A stretch of DNA of 64,000 nt from Prochlorococcus sp. AG-449-P16 (GCA_003212175.1 QCQN01000001.1:55563-119562), one strand, 5' to 3'; positions 47,296 through 58,554 are shown, counted from the first letter of the stretch. Program-made: numbers and translations. The notes: generated by a model from the sequence alone, not told the origin.

Positions 47296-47405
47296 TTTTA
47301 GAAAAGTCTCATCCTCTTAAAATTATTTTTTTTTTAGCTACTCTTTTAATCAAAAAAGGGTCTAGATAATAAAAAAATGAATTAAAGCTAGCATACTCAA
47401 ATCTT

Positions 47406-48059
47406 ATGTCTATAGGAATTTTAGGGAAGAAATTGGGGATGTCCCAACTTTTTGATGGTAATGGTAATGCTGTTCCAGTCACTTTAATAGAGGCGGGCCC
47501 TTGCCGTGTAACACAATTAAAAAAACAAGCTTTGGATGGTTATACAGCTGTTCAAATAGGTTATGGTTTATCAAAAGAAAAGCATCTAAGTAAACCTGAA
47601 AAGGGACACCTATTAAAGTCCGGTAAAGAACTTCTCAAGCATTTAAAAGAATACAGAGTTGAAGAAACCTCTAACTACGAAGTAGGTACAAAAATAACAG
47701 TTAGTAATTTTGAAGTAGGTCAAAAAGTGGATATCAGTGGTAAATCCATGGGTAGAGGTTTTGCTGGTTATCAGAAAAGGCATGGTTTTAGTAGAGGACC
47801 TATGAGTCATGGTTCAAAAAATCATAGAGCTCCAGGTTCTACAGGAGCAGGTACTACTCCAGGAAGAATTTACCCTGGTAAGAGAATGGCAGGTAGATAT
47901 GGAGGTAAAAAAATTACAACTAAGGGTTTATTAGTAGTTAAAATTGATGATCAAAAAAATTTACTCATCGTAAAAGGTTCAGTACCTGGTAAGCCTGGTT
48001 CGATCGTTAATATCAAACCCAATAATATTGTAGGAAAAAAAGGAGGTAAAAAATCATGA
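47406..48059 (+). CDS. rplC: 50S ribosomal protein L3
   Basis: First gene of the ribosomal supercluster. L3 nucleates 23S rRNA folding near the peptidyl transferase centre. The 217 aa include [15 protein letters not shown] at the N-terminus and the conserved [43 protein letters not shown] loop near residues 117-157. The C-terminus KKGGKKS is encoded by an A/G-rich stretch that also serves as ribosome-binding site for rplD, whose ATG overlaps its stop. ATG at 47406. Confidence 0.98.
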   Translation: MSIGILGKKLGMSQLFDGNGNAVPVTLIEAGPCRVTQLKKQALDGYTAVQIGYGLSKEKHLSKPEKGHLLKSGKELLKHLKEYRVEETSNYEVGTKITVSNFEVGQKVDISGKSMGRGFAGYQKRHGFSRGPMSHGSKNHRAPGSTGAGTTPGRIYPGKRMAGRYGGKKITTKGLLVVKIDDQKNLLIVKGSVPGKPGSIVNIKPNNIVGKKGGKKS

Positions 48060-48688
48060 CAACTCTTGAGACCCTTAAGTGGGATGGTAAAAAATCAGGT
48101 AATGTTGACATCAACTTAAAAGTTGCTAAAGATACTTCTGCCGCTGATTTAATACATCGAGCAGTCCTAAGACAATTGGCTAACAAAAGACAAGGTACAG
48201 CATCTACTTTGACAAGGTCTGAAGTGAGAGGTGGAGGGAGGAAACCCTATAAACAAAAAGGTACAGGTAGAGCTCGTCAAGGATCAATAAGAACTCCACT
48301 AAGACCGGGGGGTGGAATAATTTTTGGACCAAAACCACGTTCGTATAATTTGGATATGAATCGTAAAGAAAGGAGATTAGCTCTAAGAACAGCTCTCATG
48401 TCAAGAGTTTCAGATATCAAAGCTGTCGAAGATTTTGGTTCTACTCTCAAACAGCCAAAAACAAGTGAAATTATTAGTGGCCTTGCTCGACTAGGAATTG
48501 AAAGAACAGAAAAAGTTTTGGTCATTCTTGATAGTCCCTCTGAACTCATAAAAAAATCTATTAATAATATTGAAAAAGTAAAGTTAATTGCGGCAGATCA
48601 GTTAAATGTTTTTGATATTCTTAACGCTAACAAATTGATTATTGGCCAATCAGCAATCAGTAAAATTCAAGAGGTTTATGCATCATGA
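48056..48688 (+). CDS. rplD: 50S ribosomal protein L4
   Basis: Binds 23S rRNA domain I and lines the exit tunnel; in some bacteria it represses its own operon. The 210 aa contain the extended loop [47 protein letters not shown] segment near residues 46-88, split here by convention. Its ATG overlaps the rplC stop by 4 nt (ATGA) and its own stop overlaps rplW. Preceded by a good Shine-Dalgarno (AAAGGAGG). Confidence 0.97.
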   Translation: MTTLETLKWDGKKSGNVDINLKVAKDTSAADLIHRAVLRQLANKRQGTASTLTRSEVRGGGRKPYKQKGTGRARQGSIRTPLRPGGGIIFGPKPRSYNLDMNRKERRLALRTALMSRVSDIKAVEDFGSTLKQPKTSEIISGLARLGIERTEKVLVILDSPSELIKKSINNIEKVKLIAADQLNVFDILNANKLIIGQSAISKIQEVYAS

Positions 48689-48987
48689 GTAAATTATTTG
48701 ATTCACGTTTAGCAGATGTAATACGTAAGCCAGTTATTACTGAAAAAGCTACAAATGCCCTAGATTTCAATCAGTATACTTTTGAAGTTGATCATAGAGC
48801 AGCAAAACCTCAGATCAAAGCAGCTATAGAGTCTTTGTTTAGTGTTAGAGTTGTAGGGATAAATACTATGAATCCTCCGCGAAGAACCAGAAGAGTCGGT
48901 AAATTTGCCGGTAAACGTTCTCAAGTTAAAAAGGCTATTGTACGTCTTGCTGAAGGAGACAAAATCCAACTATTTCCAGAATCATAA
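48685..48987 (+). CDS. rplW: 50S ribosomal protein L23
   Basis: Sits at the exit of the peptide tunnel and docks trigger factor and SRP. The 100 aa carry the conserved [22 protein letters not shown] near residues 11-32 and the loop [15 protein letters not shown] near 64-78. ATG at 48685 overlaps the rplD stop (ATGA), so these three genes are translationally chained. Confidence 0.96.
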   Translation: MSKLFDSRLADVIRKPVITEKATNALDFNQYTFEVDHRAAKPQIKAAIESLFSVRVVGINTMNPPRRTRRVGKFAGKRSQVKKAIVRLAEGDKIQLFPES

Positions 48988-48999
48988 AGAGTTTTAACC

Positions 49000-49863
49000 A
49001 TGGCAATTCGTAAATTTAAACCGTATACACCCGGAACAAGACAAAGAGTAGTTACTGATTTCAGTGAGATTACAGACTCAAAACCCGAAAGATCTCTAAT
49101 TGTCTCAAGGCATAGAGTTAAAGGTAGAAATAATCGAGGGGTTATAACTTGTCGTCATCGTGGAGGCGGCCACAAAAGACAGTATAGACTGGTTGATTTT
49201 AGGAGAGATAAAAGAAATATTAACGCCAAAGTTGCCGCTATCCATTACGATCCTCACAGAAATGCAAGACTTGCATTATTATTTTACGAAGATGGAGAGA
49301 AGAGATATATCATTGCTCCTGCAGGAATCAAAGTTGGACAAAATGTAATTTCAGGCGAAGGTGTTCCAATTGAAGATGGAAATGCAATGCCGTTATCAGT
49401 TATGCCATTAGGTTCAAGTGTTCATTGTGTTGAGCTTTATGTTGGCAGAGGTGCTCAAATGGTTAGATCAGCAGGAGCAAGTGCTCAAGTAATGGCTAAA
49501 GAAGGGGATTACGTAGCTCTAAAACTTCCATCTACTGAAGTAAGACTTGTTAGAAAGGAATGTTATGCAACATTGGGTGAAGTAGGTAACTCAGAAATAA
49601 GAAATACTAGTTTAGGTAAAGCAGGTAGGACGAGATGGCTAGGAAGGAGACCTCAAGTCAGAGGAAGTGTTATGAATCCATGTGATCACCCACATGGAGG
49701 AGGAGAAGGAAAAGCGCCAATTGGTAGAGCAGGACCTGTAACTCCATGGGGTAAACCAGCTCTGGGATTAAAAACACGTAAAAAGAACAAACCAAGCAAT
49801 AAATTAGTAGTTCGAAAACGCCGCCGTGTTTCTAAGAGGAGTAGAGGAGGAAGAGACTCTTGA
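49000..49863 (+). CDS. rplB: 50S ribosomal protein L2
   Basis: Core 23S rRNA-binding protein needed for subunit association and peptidyl transfer. The 287 aa have the N-terminal [12 protein letters not shown], the RNA-binding [18 protein letters not shown] near residues 107-124, and the highly conserved [24 protein letters not shown] near 225-248 with its basic tail [18 protein letters not shown] at 49000. The rpsS ORF extends back into its end, but the true rpsS start is after its stop. Confidence 0.98.
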   Translation: MAIRKFKPYTPGTRQRVVTDFSEITDSKPERSLIVSRHRVKGRNNRGVITCRHRGGGHKRQYRLVDFRRDKRNINAKVAAIHYDPHRNARLALLFYEDGEKRYIIAPAGIKVGQNVISGEGVPIEDGNAMPLSVMPLGSSVHCVELYVGRGAQMVRSAGASAQVMAKEGDYVALKLPSTEVRLVRKECYATLGEVGNSEIRNTSLGKAGRTRWLGRRPQVRGSVMNPCDHPHGGGEGKAPIGRAGPVTPWGKPALGLKTRKKNKPSNKLVVRKRRRVSKRSRGGRDS

Positions 49864-49900
49864 TTACTTCAATTCTTTTTTACTTTATTATTTTTTAATC

Positions 49901-50179
49901 ATGGGACGTTCACTAAAAAAAGGACCTTTTATAGCTGATAGCTTGTTAAAAAAGGTTGAAAAGCAAAACTCAGATAATGACAAGTCTGTAATTAAGACTT
50001 GGTCTAGGTCATCTACAATACTTCCTGTAATGATAGGTCATACGATTGCAGTCCATAATGGGAAGGCACATATCCCAGTTTTCATAACTGAACAAATGAT
50101 AGGTCATAAACTTGGTGAATTCGCTCCAACACGTACCTATCGAGGACACATTCGAGACAAGAAAGGAGCAAAAGCATGA
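49901..50179 (+). CDS. rpsS: 30S ribosomal protein S19
   Basis: Head protein of the small subunit that pairs with S13 at the A-site. Start at ATG 49901 ([19 protein letters not shown]), giving 92 aa, the normal length; an upstream in-frame ATG at 49826 would add a non-conserved stretch overlapping rplB and is rejected. Conserved [25 protein letters not shown] near residues 27-51 and [16 protein letters not shown] near 69-84. Confidence 0.97.
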   Translation: MGRSLKKGPFIADSLLKKVEKQNSDNDKSVIKTWSRSSTILPVMIGHTIAVHNGKAHIPVFITEQMIGHKLGEFAPTRTYRGHIRDKKGAKA

Positions 50180-50562
50180 CAAAAACATCTTTAAATACAA
50201 AAACCGCAATAGCTCATGGTAACTACATCCGTGGATCAGCTTCTAAGGTAAGAAGAGTACTAGATCAAATAAGAGGTAAATCTTACAGAGATGCTCTTAT
50301 TATGTTGGAATTCATGCCTTATAGATCTACAGATCCAATTACGAAAGTTTTAAGATCTGCGGTAGCAAATGCAGAGCATAACTTTGGAATGGATCCATCC
50401 ACTTTATTTATATCTTCTGCTTGGGCTAATAACGGCCCTGTCATGAAGAGATATAGGCCCAGAGCACAAGGAAGAGCTTTTTCTATCAAAAAACAGACCT
50501 GCCATATAAGTATTTCTGTTGAATCTGTTCCTAATCAAACCATAGCGGAGGTACAAAACTAA
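50176..50562 (+). CDS. rplV: 50S ribosomal protein L22
   Basis: Lines the exit tunnel together with L4. The 128 aa have the conserved [40 protein letters not shown] N-terminal half and the beta-hairpin tip [18 protein letters not shown] near residues 81-98. ATG at 50176 overlaps the rpsS stop (ATGA); its own stop overlaps the rpsC ATG (TAATG). Confidence 0.97.
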   Translation: MTKTSLNTKTAIAHGNYIRGSASKVRRVLDQIRGKSYRDALIMLEFMPYRSTDPITKVLRSAVANAEHNFGMDPSTLFISSAWANNGPVMKRYRPRAQGRAFSIKKQTCHISISVESVPNQTIAEVQN

Positions 50563-51293
50563 TGGGACATAAAATACATCCTTCTGGACTCAGATTAGGT
50601 ATCACACAAGAGCATCGTTCTAAGTGGTTTGCTACTTCTAAGACTTATCCAATACTTCTTCAAGAAGATTTCAAAATTCGCTCTTTTATTCAAAAGAAAT
50701 ATGGAGCAGCAGGAATTAGTGATGTTTTAATTGCAAGAAAAGCAGATCAGTTAGAACTTGAATTAAAAACAGCTAGACCTGGTGTGATTGTTGGAAGACA
50801 AGGAAGTGGAATTGAAGAATTGAGATCTGGAATTCAAAAAACTATAGGTGATAGAACTAGGCAAGTCAGAATAAATGTTGTTGAAGTTGAGCGAGTCGAT
50901 GCGGATGCTTTTTTACTTGCTGAATATATTTCACAACAGTTAGAAAAAAGAGTTGCTTTCAGAAGAAGCATAAGGATGGCATTGCAGAGAGCTCAAAGGG
51001 CCGGGGTTTTGGGTCTAAAAATACAAGTTGGAGGAAGACTTAATGGTGCTGAAATCGCTAGATCTGAATGGACCAGAGAAGGCAGAGTTCCACTGCATAC
51101 TCTTAGAGCAGAAATTGATTATGCTACTCGAGAAGCTAATACAACTTATGGAGTTTTGGGAATAAAAGTTTGGGTTTTTAAAGGTGAAGTTCTTCCTAAA
51201 GAAGAACAATCGATTCCTGTGGGTAATAATCCCAAGAGGAAAGGTAGTCGAAGGCCTCAACAGTTTGAGGATCGTTCAAATGAGAATTCTTAG
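50562..51293 (+). CDS. rpsC: 30S ribosomal protein S3
   Basis: Part of the mRNA entry site and helicase of the small subunit. The 243 aa contain the KH domain region [22 protein letters not shown] near residues 67-88 and the C-terminal [43 protein letters not shown] block. The tail after [16 protein letters not shown] is lineage-specific. Its mRNA ends in a strong AGGAGG just before rplP. Confidence 0.97.
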   Translation: MGHKIHPSGLRLGITQEHRSKWFATSKTYPILLQEDFKIRSFIQKKYGAAGISDVLIARKADQLELELKTARPGVIVGRQGSGIEELRSGIQKTIGDRTRQVRINVVEVERVDADAFLLAEYISQQLEKRVAFRRSIRMALQRAQRAGVLGLKIQVGGRLNGAEIARSEWTREGRVPLHTLRAEIDYATREANTTYGVLGIKVWVFKGEVLPKEEQSIPVGNNPKRKGSRRPQQFEDRSNENS

Positions 51294-51303
51294 GAGGTAA
51301 AAA

Positions 51304-51786
51304 ATGCTTAGTCCAAAACGTACTAAATTCCGTAAACAACATAGGGGAAGAATGCGGGGAGTAGCTTCCAAAGGTAATACAATTGCATTTGGTCAATTCG
51401 CGCTCCAAGCACAAGACTGTGGATGGGTTACTGCTCGCCAAATTGAAGCTAGTAGAAGGGCAATGACAAGATATATCAAACGTGGTGGGCAAATTTGGAT
51501 AAGAATATTTCCTGATAAACCAGTCACCATGAGACCCGCTGAAACCAGAATGGGTTCTGGTAAAGGAAATCCAGAGTTTTGGGTTGCAGTTGTAAAACCC
51601 GGTAGAATACTATTTGAGATGGGTGGCGAAGATATTACAGAAGAAACTGCTAAGGAAGCTATGCGTTTAGCTCAATACAAACTCCCTGTAAAAACAAAAT
51701 TTATTTCGATTGATAAAAATCAAATAAATTCTTCACCAGAAACTAAAAACAAAAATAAACAATCTCAAGAGGAGGTTAAAAAATGA
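51304..51786 (+). CDS. rplP: 50S ribosomal protein L16
   Basis: Contacts the A-site tRNA elbow. The 160 aa start [19 protein letters not shown] and show [30 protein letters not shown] near residues 30-59 and [22 protein letters not shown] near 79-100. The C-terminus has an Asn/Lys/Gln-rich extension (about 25 residues) ending EEVKK, whose codons contain the AGGAGGTT Shine-Dalgarno of rpmC. Preceded by AGGAGGTAAAAA before its own ATG. Confidence 0.97.
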   Translation: MLSPKRTKFRKQHRGRMRGVASKGNTIAFGQFALQAQDCGWVTARQIEASRRAMTRYIKRGGQIWIRIFPDKPVTMRPAETRMGSGKGNPEFWVAVVKPGRILFEMGGEDITEETAKEAMRLAQYKLPVKTKFISIDKNQINSSPETKNKNKQSQEEVKK

Positions 51787-52001
51787 AAAACTCAGAATCA
51801 TTAAATGAATTTAAGAAATTAAATTCTGTTCAACTAACTGAGAAGATTAACCAACTCCGAAAAGATCTTTTTGATTTAAGGTTCAAGCAAGCTACAAGGC
51901 AGCTAAATGAAACTCATAAATTCAAAATTATCAAGAGACAAGTTGCACAATTACTTACTATTAGTAATAGGCAATCTTCTTCTCAAGCAACATCTGATTA
52001 A
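51783..52001 (+). CDS. rpmC: 50S ribosomal protein L29
   Basis: Small helical protein near the tunnel exit, 72 aa. [35 protein letters not shown] is the conserved antiparallel helix pair (residues about 13-47). The ATG overlaps the rplP stop (ATGA) behind a full AGGAGGTTAAAAA ribosome-binding site. Confidence 0.95.
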   Translation: MKNSESLNEFKKLNSVQLTEKINQLRKDLFDLRFKQATRQLNETHKFKIIKRQVAQLLTISNRQSSSQATSD

Positions 52002-52010
52002 TTATTAGCT

Positions 52011-52277
52011 ATGGCACTTAAAGAGAGAATTGGTACTGTTGTCAGTGACAAAATGGATAAGACAGTTGTTGTTGCTGTGATAAACAGATACCCACATCCA
52101 ACTTATAAAAAAATTGTAAGTAGGACAACTCGATATAAAGCTCATGATCCCTCAAACGAATGTGTTTTGGGTGATCGAGTGAAAATTAGAGAAACGAGGC
52201 CACTTAGTGCTCATAAAAGATGGGCAATAGAAGAGATCCTTAATAAATCAATTCAGAATAAGGAGGTTAAAAAATGA
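52011..52277 (+). CDS. rpsQ: 30S ribosomal protein S17
   Basis: Primary 16S rRNA-binding OB-fold protein, 88 aa. Conserved [19 protein letters not shown] near residues 5-23, [42 protein letters not shown] middle, and W in KRWAIEEIL. The C-terminal NKEVKK is again encoded by the AGGAGGTTAAAAA element that serves rplN. Confidence 0.96.
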
Positions 52278-52639
52278 TTCAACAAGAAACCTACTTAACT
52301 GTTGCTGATAACAGTGGTGCCAAAAGACTTCAATGTATTAGAGTATTAGGCTCTAATAGAAGATATGCTCATGTGGGAGACGTTATTGTAGCAACTGTTA
52401 AAGATGCCCTTCCAAATATGGGAGTTAAAAAATCAGAAGTTGTAAAAGCCGTTATTGTAAGAACAAAAGCAACACTCAGAAGAAACACTGGTAATTCAAT
52501 AAGGTTTGATGATAATGCCGCTGTTTTAATTAATGAAGATAAGAATCCAAAAGGAACAAGGGTGTTTGGTCCTGTCGCTAGAGAACTTAGGGATAAAAAT
52601 TACACTAAAATTGTTTCTTTAGCTCCGGAGGTAATTTAA
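52274..52639 (+). CDS. rplN: 50S ribosomal protein L14
   Basis: Interface protein forming an inter-subunit bridge with 16S rRNA. The 121 aa start [17 protein letters not shown] and carry [17 protein letters not shown] near residues 55-71 and [30 protein letters not shown] near 82-111. ATG overlaps the rpsQ stop (ATGA). Its end supplies CCGGAGG for rplX. Confidence 0.97.
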
Positions 52640-52996
52640 ATGTTGGACTCATTAAAACAAAATAAAAATTCTCAAAGGATAAAAATGAGAATCAAAACCG
52701 GAGACTTAGTAAAAGTTATTAATGGTAAAGATAAAGGTAAAACTGGAGAAGTTTTGAAAACTATACCTCTTGAAAATAGAGTAGTTGTAAAAGGGATTAA
52801 TTTAAGAACAAAACATGTAAAACCATCGCAGGAAGGGGAAAGTGGTAGAATTCTCACTGAAGAAGCATCTTTGCACGCATCTAATGTAATGTTTTTTTCA
52901 AAGGACAAAAATCTTACAAGTAAAATAGAGTACTTTATTGATAAAGAAGGTGTGAAGAAACGAAGGTTAAAAAAGACTGGTGAAGTAATTGATTAA
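52640..52996 (+). CDS. rplX: 50S ribosomal protein L24
   Basis: Assembly initiator of the large subunit with a KOW motif ([23 protein letters not shown]). ATG 52640 gives 118 aa and has GGAGG 11 nt upstream; an internal ATG at 52685 with its own AAGGA would give the usual 103-residue protein. Both are plausible. The first 15 residues ([15 protein letters not shown]) are not conserved in my memory of the family. A 74-bp gap follows before rplE. Confidence 0.93.
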   Translation: MLDSLKQNKNSQRIKMRIKTGDLVKVINGKDKGKTGEVLKTIPLENRVVVKGINLRTKHVKPSQEGESGRILTEEASLHASNVMFFSKDKNLTSKIEYFIDKEGVKKRRLKKTGEVID

Positions 52997-53070
52997 TTTT
53001 TCATCAAAAACCAGATTTAAACTTTTCTTAATTTCTCAATTCTGACAAAGACCAGAATTAACAAAAAATT

Positions 53071-53610
53071 ATGACTCTTAAAAATCGCTACAAAGAATCA
53101 ATTAGACCAAAATTACTCAAGGAACTTGGTCTTACCAATATTCATCAAGTACCAAAAGTTGTGAAAGTCAACGTTAATAGAGGTCTTGGCGAAGCGGCTT
53201 CAAATTCTAAATCACTTGAAGCGTCTCTTAACGAAATGGCAACTATTACAGGTCAAAAGGCCTTAGTTACTAGGGCTAAAAAAGCTATAGCGGGTTTTAA
53301 AATTCGTGAAGGTATGCCTATAGGATGCACTGTCACTTTGAGAGGCGATAGGATGTATTCCTTTTTGGAAAGATTCATTAATCTAGCATTACCCAGAATT
53401 AGAGATTTTAGAGGCGTTAGTCCAAAAAGCTTTGATGGCAGGGGAAATTACACAGTTGGAGTGAAAGAACAATTGATATTTCCTGAAATCTCTTTTGATA
53501 AAATTGACTCAATAAGAGGTATGGATATAACTATCGTCACTAGTGCAAGAACAGACCAAGAAGGTAAAGCTCTCCTGCAGGAGTTAGGAATGCCTTTTAG
53601 TAAGAATTAA
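53071..53610 (+). CDS. rplE: 50S ribosomal protein L5
   Basis: Binds 5S rRNA and the P-site tRNA elbow. The 179 aa contain [16 protein letters not shown] near residues 27-42, [27 protein letters not shown] near 64-90, [33 protein letters not shown] near 113-145. ATG at 53071. In many bacteria rpsN (S14) follows here; instead rpsH starts 8 nt after the stop. Confidence 0.97.
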   Translation: MTLKNRYKESIRPKLLKELGLTNIHQVPKVVKVNVNRGLGEAASNSKSLEASLNEMATITGQKALVTRAKKAIAGFKIREGMPIGCTVTLRGDRMYSFLERFINLALPRIRDFRGVSPKSFDGRGNYTVGVKEQLIFPEISFDKIDSIRGMDITIVTSARTDQEGKALLQELGMPFSKN

Positions 53611-53618
53611 CTTAAACT

Positions 53619-54020
53619 ATGTCAAATCACGATCCTATTTCAGATATGCTTACTCGTATAAGAAATGCGAGTCAAAAAAAGCATACAACTACGACCATTC
53701 CAAGCTCAAGAATGTCTCTAAGTATTGCAAAAGTACTTCAAAAAGAAGGTTTTATTTCCGATATTAATGAGGAAGGTGAAGGTTATAAAGCACAAATAAT
53801 CCTTGGCTTAAAATACAGTGGTAAAAATAAGTTTCCAACTATTAGATCTATGCAAAGAGTAAGTAAACCAGGATTAAGAATATATAAGAATAATAAAGGA
53901 TTGCCCAAAGTTCTTGGAGGTTTGGGAGTTGCTATAATATCTACTTCAAAAGGTGTCATGAGTGATCGCGATGCGAGAAAGCAAGGCATTGGTGGTGAGG
54001 TCCTTTGTTATGTTTATTAA
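53619..54020 (+). CDS. rpsH: 30S ribosomal protein S8
   Basis: Central 16S rRNA binder, and in E. coli the translational repressor of the spc operon. The 133 aa include [48 protein letters not shown] head (residues about 3-46) and the C-terminal [36 protein letters not shown] at 53619. Confidence 0.96.
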   Translation: MSNHDPISDMLTRIRNASQKKHTTTTIPSSRMSLSIAKVLQKEGFISDINEEGEGYKAQIILGLKYSGKNKFPTIRSMQRVSKPGLRIYKNNKGLPKVLGGLGVAIISTSKGVMSDRDARKQGIGGEVLCYVY

Positions 54021-54032
54021 GGAGAATTAATT

Positions 54033-54572
54033 ATGTCAAGAATTGGAAAAACACCAGTACTTATCCCTGATAAAGTTTCTGTCGAATTTGATGGATTAAC
54101 AGTTACAGTTAAGGGTCCAAAAGGAGAATTAAAACGTTTAATGCCTGAAGGAGTTAGTTTTGATAAAAAAGATAATAAAGTTCTCGTTAGTCCCACCACT
54201 ACTAAAATACAATCCAGACAAAGACATGGATTGTGTAGAGCTTTGATTGCCAATATGGTCAAAGGAGTTAGTCAAGGTTTTTCAAAAAAACTTGAGATTG
54301 TTGGGGTTGGTTCCAGAGCGCAAGTAAAAGGAAAGAATTTAGTCGTTAGTGCTGGATATAGTCATCCGGTAGAAATGACCCCCCCTGATGGTATAACATA
54401 CAAAGTTGAGAGTAATACAAACGTTATAGTATCTGGAATTGATAAGGAAATTGTTGGTAATGAAGCCGCAAAAATCAGATCAATCAGACCTCCAGAGCCT
54501 TACAAAGGAAAAGGAATTAAATACCATGATGAAACAATACTCAGAAAAGCTGGTAAATCTGGCAAAAAATAA
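54033..54572 (+). CDS. rplF: 50S ribosomal protein L6
   Basis: Binds near the GTPase-associated centre. 179 aa, beginning [19 protein letters not shown], with [19 protein letters not shown] near residues 76-94 and [32 protein letters not shown] at the end. ATG at 54033 behind AAGGAGAATTA. Confidence 0.97.
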   Translation: MSRIGKTPVLIPDKVSVEFDGLTVTVKGPKGELKRLMPEGVSFDKKDNKVLVSPTTTKIQSRQRHGLCRALIANMVKGVSQGFSKKLEIVGVGSRAQVKGKNLVVSAGYSHPVEMTPPDGITYKVESNTNVIVSGIDKEIVGNEAAKIRSIRPPEPYKGKGIKYHDETILRKAGKSGKK

Positions 54573-54587
54573 TTCCATTAAAAAAAA

Positions 54588-54956
54588 ATGACAAAAATTT
54601 CGAGAAAATTACAAACTCAAAAACGACATAGAAGATTAAGAAGATCTTTAATTGGGAATGATAGTCGCCCAAGATTGTCTGTTTTTCGTTCAAATAATCA
54701 CATATATGCACAAGTTATTGATGATCATGCTCAAACAACTATTTGCTCTGCTTCAACTGTTGATAAAGAGCTAAAAGATAAATCTAAAAAATTATCTTCT
54801 AATTGTAATTCCTCATCTGTTGTGGGTGAATTAGTCGCAAAAAGAGCATTAAAAAAAGGTATCAAGCAAGTAATTTTTGACCGAGGAGGAAATTTATATC
54901 ATGGCAGAGTTAAGGCACTTGCAGATGCTGCTCGTGAAGCCGGCTTGAAATTCTAA
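54588..54956 (+). CDS. rplR: 50S ribosomal protein L18
   Basis: Binds 5S rRNA with L5. 122 aa: [34 protein letters not shown] in the N-terminal half and [24 protein letters not shown] at the C-terminus. ATG at 54588, 15 nt after rplF. Confidence 0.96.
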   Translation: MTKISRKLQTQKRHRRLRRSLIGNDSRPRLSVFRSNNHIYAQVIDDHAQTTICSASTVDKELKDKSKKLSSNCNSSSVVGELVAKRALKKGIKQVIFDRGGNLYHGRVKALADAAREAGLKF

Positions 54957-54972
54957 TTTTTATTTTTTTACA

Positions 54973-55593
54973 ATGACAGACACTCCATCCACAAAAGAAA
55001 TGCAAACTGCAACTGCTAATGTTCCTTCTGCTAATCAAAATGAACCTAAGAAAAATAATCGTAATAATGATCGAAAAAGAAACAGAAGAGGTGATTCAAA
55101 AAATGAAAGAGAGTCTGAGTGGCAAGAAAGAGTTGTTCAGATAAGAAGAGTCTCCAAAACAGTTAAGGGTGGTAAGAAAATGAGTTTTAGAGCAATTGTT
55201 GTTGTTGGAAATGAAAAGGGCCAAGTTGGTGTTGGAGTTGGGAAAGCTGGAGATGTTATCGGAGCAGTAAAAAAAGGAGTGTCAGATGGCAAAAAACATC
55301 TAGTTAGGGTACCTTTAACTCCTAATAACTCAATACCAACTTTATCTGTAGGTAGGGATGGTGCAGCAAATGTTCTCATAAGACCCGCAGCTCCTGGTAC
55401 GGGGGTAATTGCAGGGGGTTCAATTCGTACAGTATTAGAACTAGCTGGAATTAAAAATGTTTTAGCTAAAAGGTTAGGAAGCAAAACTCCTCTTAATAAT
55501 GCTAGAGCAGCAATGGTAGCATTATCACAACTCAGAACTCACAAATCAGCCTCTAGAGAAAGAGGCATTTCTCTCGAACAGCTTTATTCTTAA
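54973..55593 (+). CDS. rpsE: 30S ribosomal protein S5
   Basis: Decoding-fidelity protein at the mRNA entry. Of 206 aa, the first 50 are a low-complexity Asn/Lys/Arg-rich extension ([21 protein letters not shown]) typical of cyanobacterial S5. The conserved core follows: [46 protein letters not shown] near 51-95 and [29 protein letters not shown] near 142-170. In bacteria with rpmD (L30) it follows here; it is missing. Confidence 0.97.
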   Translation: MTDTPSTKEMQTATANVPSANQNEPKKNNRNNDRKRNRRGDSKNERESEWQERVVQIRRVSKTVKGGKKMSFRAIVVVGNEKGQVGVGVGKAGDVIGAVKKGVSDGKKHLVRVPLTPNNSIPTLSVGRDGAANVLIRPAAPGTGVIAGGSIRTVLELAGIKNVLAKRLGSKTPLNNARAAMVALSQLRTHKSASRERGISLEQLYS

Positions 55594-55598
55594 ACATC

Positions 55599-56057
55599 AT
55601 GATTACAAAATTAAACACACTTAGATCAAATACTGGTTCTAGGAGGAAAAAATTAAGAAAAGGTAGAGGTATTGCAGCTGGTCAAGGTGCCTCTTGTGGA
55701 TTTGGAATGAGAGGACAGAAATCTCGTTCAGGGAGACCCACTCGCCCAGGTTTTGAAGGTGGTCAAATGCCCTTATATAGAAGAGTTCCCAAATTAAAGC
55801 ATTTCGAGATAATTAACCAAAAAAAATATTCAATAGTCAATTTAAGTAAGTTAAATGATTTTAAAAATAATGAGACAGTAAACATAGATTCTTTAGTTAA
55901 AAAAGGTTTGTTATTTAAACCGAAATATCCTTTGAAAATTTTGGGTAATGGAGATCTTAATGTCAAATTAAAAGTTCAAGCTAACGCTTTTACAAAAGTT
56001 GCCAAAGAAAAAATTGAAGTTGCGGGCGGAACTTGCGAAATTATAAATATTAAATAA
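55599..56057 (+). CDS. rplO: 50S ribosomal protein L15
   Basis: Large-subunit assembly protein, 152 aa. Basic glycine-rich N-terminus [30 protein letters not shown] (residues about 16-45) and [19 protein letters not shown] near 50-68 are canonical, with C-terminal [15 protein letters not shown] at 55599, 5 nt after the rpsE stop. Confidence 0.96.
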   Translation: MITKLNTLRSNTGSRRKKLRKGRGIAAGQGASCGFGMRGQKSRSGRPTRPGFEGGQMPLYRRVPKLKHFEIINQKKYSIVNLSKLNDFKNNETVNIDSLVKKGLLFKPKYPLKILGNGDLNVKLKVQANAFTKVAKEKIEVAGGTCEIINIK

Positions 56058-56076
56058 ATTCAATTTTAACTTAAGC

Positions 56077-57396
56077 ATGTTAGTTAAAAAAAGTAGAAAT
56101 CCAAGCGCACCTGAAATAATTACCCAATTATTTTTGAATAAAGAACTAAGAAGTAGAGTTTTAACAACCTTGGGACTTTTACTTTTGGTTCGACTTGGTA
56201 TTTATATTCCAATGCCTGGCATTGATAGAGTCGCTTTTAAAAGCTTTATTGATCAAGGTGGTCAATTAATTGGCTTTTTAGATATTTTCACTGGCGGTGG
56301 TATTTCAACCTTGGGAATATTTGCATTAGGAATTTTACCTTTTATTAATGCTTCGATTATTATTCAACTTTTAACTGCTTCACTGCCTGTTCTTGAAGAT
56401 TTGCAAAAAAATGAAGGTGAAGCTGGTAGAAGAAAAATTGCTCAAATAACTAGATACGTTTCTTTAGGATGGGGATTTTTACAGAGTATTATATTTTCTT
56501 TAATCCTAAGACAGTACGCAGTAGAGGGTATAACTGAAACAGCTTTTGTATTGCAAACATCTATTGCATTAGTGACAGGATCTATGATTGTGATGTGGTT
56601 TAGTGAAATTATTACGGAAAAAGGTATAGGTCAAGGTGCCTCATTAGTAATTTTCTTAAATATCGTCGCCACTTTACCAAAAGCATTAAGTTCAACTATT
56701 GAAAAAGCACAAACCGGAGATAGAGGTGATGTTTTAGGCATAGCTGTGTTACTAGGTGTATTTTTACTCACCATTGTGGGGATTATTTTTGTTCAAGAGG
56801 GAGCGAGACGTATCCCAATAGTAAGTGCCAAAAGACAAATAGGAAGTTCTTCAATACTTCCCACTCGACAAAGCTATCTGCCTTTAAAATTAAATGCTGG
56901 GGGTGTTATGCCAATAATCTTTGCATCAGCGCTAATATTTTTACCAATAACCATTGCAAACGTTACAGGTAACCCAATATTAATAAAATTAGCTGGAAGC
57001 TTGAATCCTGGCTCATCAAATCCTTGGCCATATGCATTAACCTTTTTTGCTTTAATTCTAGGATTCTCATACTTTTACGCTTCTCTTACGATAAATCCTG
57101 TTGATGTTGCATCTAATCTAAAAAAAGGAGGAGTTGCGATTCCTGGTATAAGACCAGGAAGTAATACTGCAAATTACTTATCAGGGATCCAAAATAGGTT
57201 GACTTTGCTAGGAGGTTTGTTTTTAGGTTCAGTAGCAATTATCCCTGCGGCTGTAGAGAGAGCAACAAATGTGCAAACTTTTCAAGGATTAGGAGCAACT
57301 TCACTCTTGATTTTAGTTGGTGTCGCAATTGATACTGCTAAACAAGTACAAACCTATGTTATTTCACAAAGATATGAAGGTTTAGTTAATAATTAA
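56077..57396 (+). CDS. secY: Preprotein translocase subunit SecY
   Basis: Channel of the Sec translocon, in both plasma and thylakoid membranes. The 439 aa have about 10 helices; key segments are [33 protein letters not shown] near residues 68-100 (plug and TM2), [32 protein letters not shown] near 270-288, and [22 protein letters not shown] near 338-359. Stop overlaps the adk ATG (TAATG). Confidence 0.97.
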   Translation: MLVKKSRNPSAPEIITQLFLNKELRSRVLTTLGLLLLVRLGIYIPMPGIDRVAFKSFIDQGGQLIGFLDIFTGGGISTLGIFALGILPFINASIIIQLLTASLPVLEDLQKNEGEAGRRKIAQITRYVSLGWGFLQSIIFSLILRQYAVEGITETAFVLQTSIALVTGSMIVMWFSEIITEKGIGQGASLVIFLNIVATLPKALSSTIEKAQTGDRGDVLGIAVLLGVFLLTIVGIIFVQEGARRIPIVSAKRQIGSSSILPTRQSYLPLKLNAGGVMPIIFASALIFLPITIANVTGNPILIKLAGSLNPGSSNPWPYALTFFALILGFSYFYASLTINPVDVASNLKKGGVAIPGIRPGSNTANYLSGIQNRLTLLGGLFLGSVAIIPAAVERATNVQTFQGLGATSLLILVGVAIDTAKQVQTYVISQRYEGLVNN

Positions 57397-57944
57397 TGAA
57401 AAAACATCTACTTTTTTTAGGCCCGCCAGGAGCTGGTAAAGGAACACAAGCTGCAGTTGTTAGTAAAGATAACTCTTATCTACACTTATCCACAGGTGAT
57501 TTACTAAGGAAGGAAATTGAACTAAATAGTGATCTAGGAAATCAAGTAAAAGATATTATGAATAAGGGACAACTTGTAAATGATAATTTGGTTTTAGAGA
57601 TAGTTAAGAAGAATCTGCATAAAAATAATAAAGGTTGGATTTTGGATGGTTATCCTAGAAACTTATCTCAAGTAGATTCTTTAAATAAGGTCCTTATTAA
57701 TTTAAACCAACCTTTAGAAATTGTGTTTTATCTTGATGTACCAGATGAAGTTTTAATTAAGCGTTTACTATCACGAGGTAGAAAAGATGATAATGAAAAG
57801 ACTATCAAAACAAGATTAAAAATTTACAAGGAAACTACTGAACCCCTTATTGAATACTATAAAGAGCTATCTTTACTTGAATATATAAAGGCTGATGAAG
57901 ATTTAAAAACAGTTTCCGATGATATAAAATATAAAATGGCTTGA
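57396..57944 (+). CDS. adk: Adenylate kinase (short-lid type)
   Basis: Interconverts ATP + AMP with 2 ADP. P-loop [10 protein letters not shown] near residues 8-17, [10 protein letters not shown] near 32-41, and [10 protein letters not shown] with the conserved DGYPR near 81-90. The protein is 182 aa: the LID insertion of long bacterial adenylate kinases is absent ([19 protein letters not shown] reads straight through), the usual cyanobacterial form. ATG overlaps secY; in other operons infA follows, but here it does not. Confidence 0.95.
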   Translation: MKKHLLFLGPPGAGKGTQAAVVSKDNSYLHLSTGDLLRKEIELNSDLGNQVKDIMNKGQLVNDNLVLEIVKKNLHKNNKGWILDGYPRNLSQVDSLNKVLINLNQPLEIVFYLDVPDEVLIKRLLSRGRKDDNEKTIKTRLKIYKETTEPLIEYYKELSLLEYIKADEDLKTVSDDIKYKMA

Positions 57945-57986
57945 TGATGATGTAAGATATAGAATTGATATTTTATTACCAACTCA

Positions 57987-58103
57987 ATGAAGGTCAGATC
58001 TTCAGTCAAAAAAATTAGTCCTGACGATCAGATCGTAAGGAGAAGAGGTCGAATCTATGTTATTAACAAGAAAAGACCTCGAAATAAACAACGTCAGGGT
58101 TAA
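57987..58103 (+). CDS. rpmJ: 50S ribosomal protein L36, cysteine-free form
   Basis: A 38-residue basic protein ([20 protein letters not shown]...) between adk and rpsM, the conserved position of rpmJ. The zinc-binding CxxC...C...H residues of the classical L36 are replaced (ISPDDQ for [17 protein letters not shown] for VICxNPKHKQ). ATG at 57987. The ORF was found by reading the gap and is too short for common ORF cut-offs. Confidence 0.93.
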
Positions 58104-58147
58104 TCTTTGACAAATTTTATTAAAACACTTTTATTAATTAAAAAATC

Positions 58148-58513
58148 GTGGCCAGAATTGCAGGAATTGACATACCTCGTGACAAACGAGTTGAAATTGC
58201 TCTTACATATGTATACGGAATTGGCCTAACAAGGTCTCAGTTGATTCTTTCAAATACAGGGGTTAATCCAGATACTAGAGTAAAAGATCTCTCAGATGCT
58301 GATGTACAAAAATTGAGAGGTGCTACCGAGGATTTTACTTTAGAGGGAGATTTGCGACGAAAAGAGGGAATGGCCTTAAAACGTTTGCAGGATATTGGGT
58401 GTGTTAGAGGCCGTAGACACAGGATGAGTCTTCCAGTGCGCGGACAAAGAACAAGAACAAATGCTCGAACAAGAAGAGGATCAAGAAAAACTGTCGCAGG
58501 TAGAAAAAAATAA
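58148..58513 (+). CDS. rpsM: 30S ribosomal protein S13
   Basis: Head protein that contacts the P-site tRNA and subunit bridge. 121 aa: [29 protein letters not shown] near residues 3-31 and [24 protein letters not shown] near 89-112. GTG start at 58148, supported by the conserved ARIAGI. Confidence 0.96.
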   Translation: MARIAGIDIPRDKRVEIALTYVYGIGLTRSQLILSNTGVNPDTRVKDLSDADVQKLRGATEDFTLEGDLRRKEGMALKRLQDIGCVRGRRHRMSLPVRGQRTRTNARTRRGSRKTVAGRKK

Positions 58514-58554
58514 TAAATTAATTTTATAAAAATTTCGTTATTCATCAAATTATT

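Noticed and set aside
49826..49900. 25-residue N-terminal extension of S19
   Set aside because: It overlaps the end of rplB and precedes the invariant [10 protein letters not shown] start.
55137..55484. 115-residue ORF opposite rpsE
   Set aside because: Antisense shadow of the conserved S5 core.
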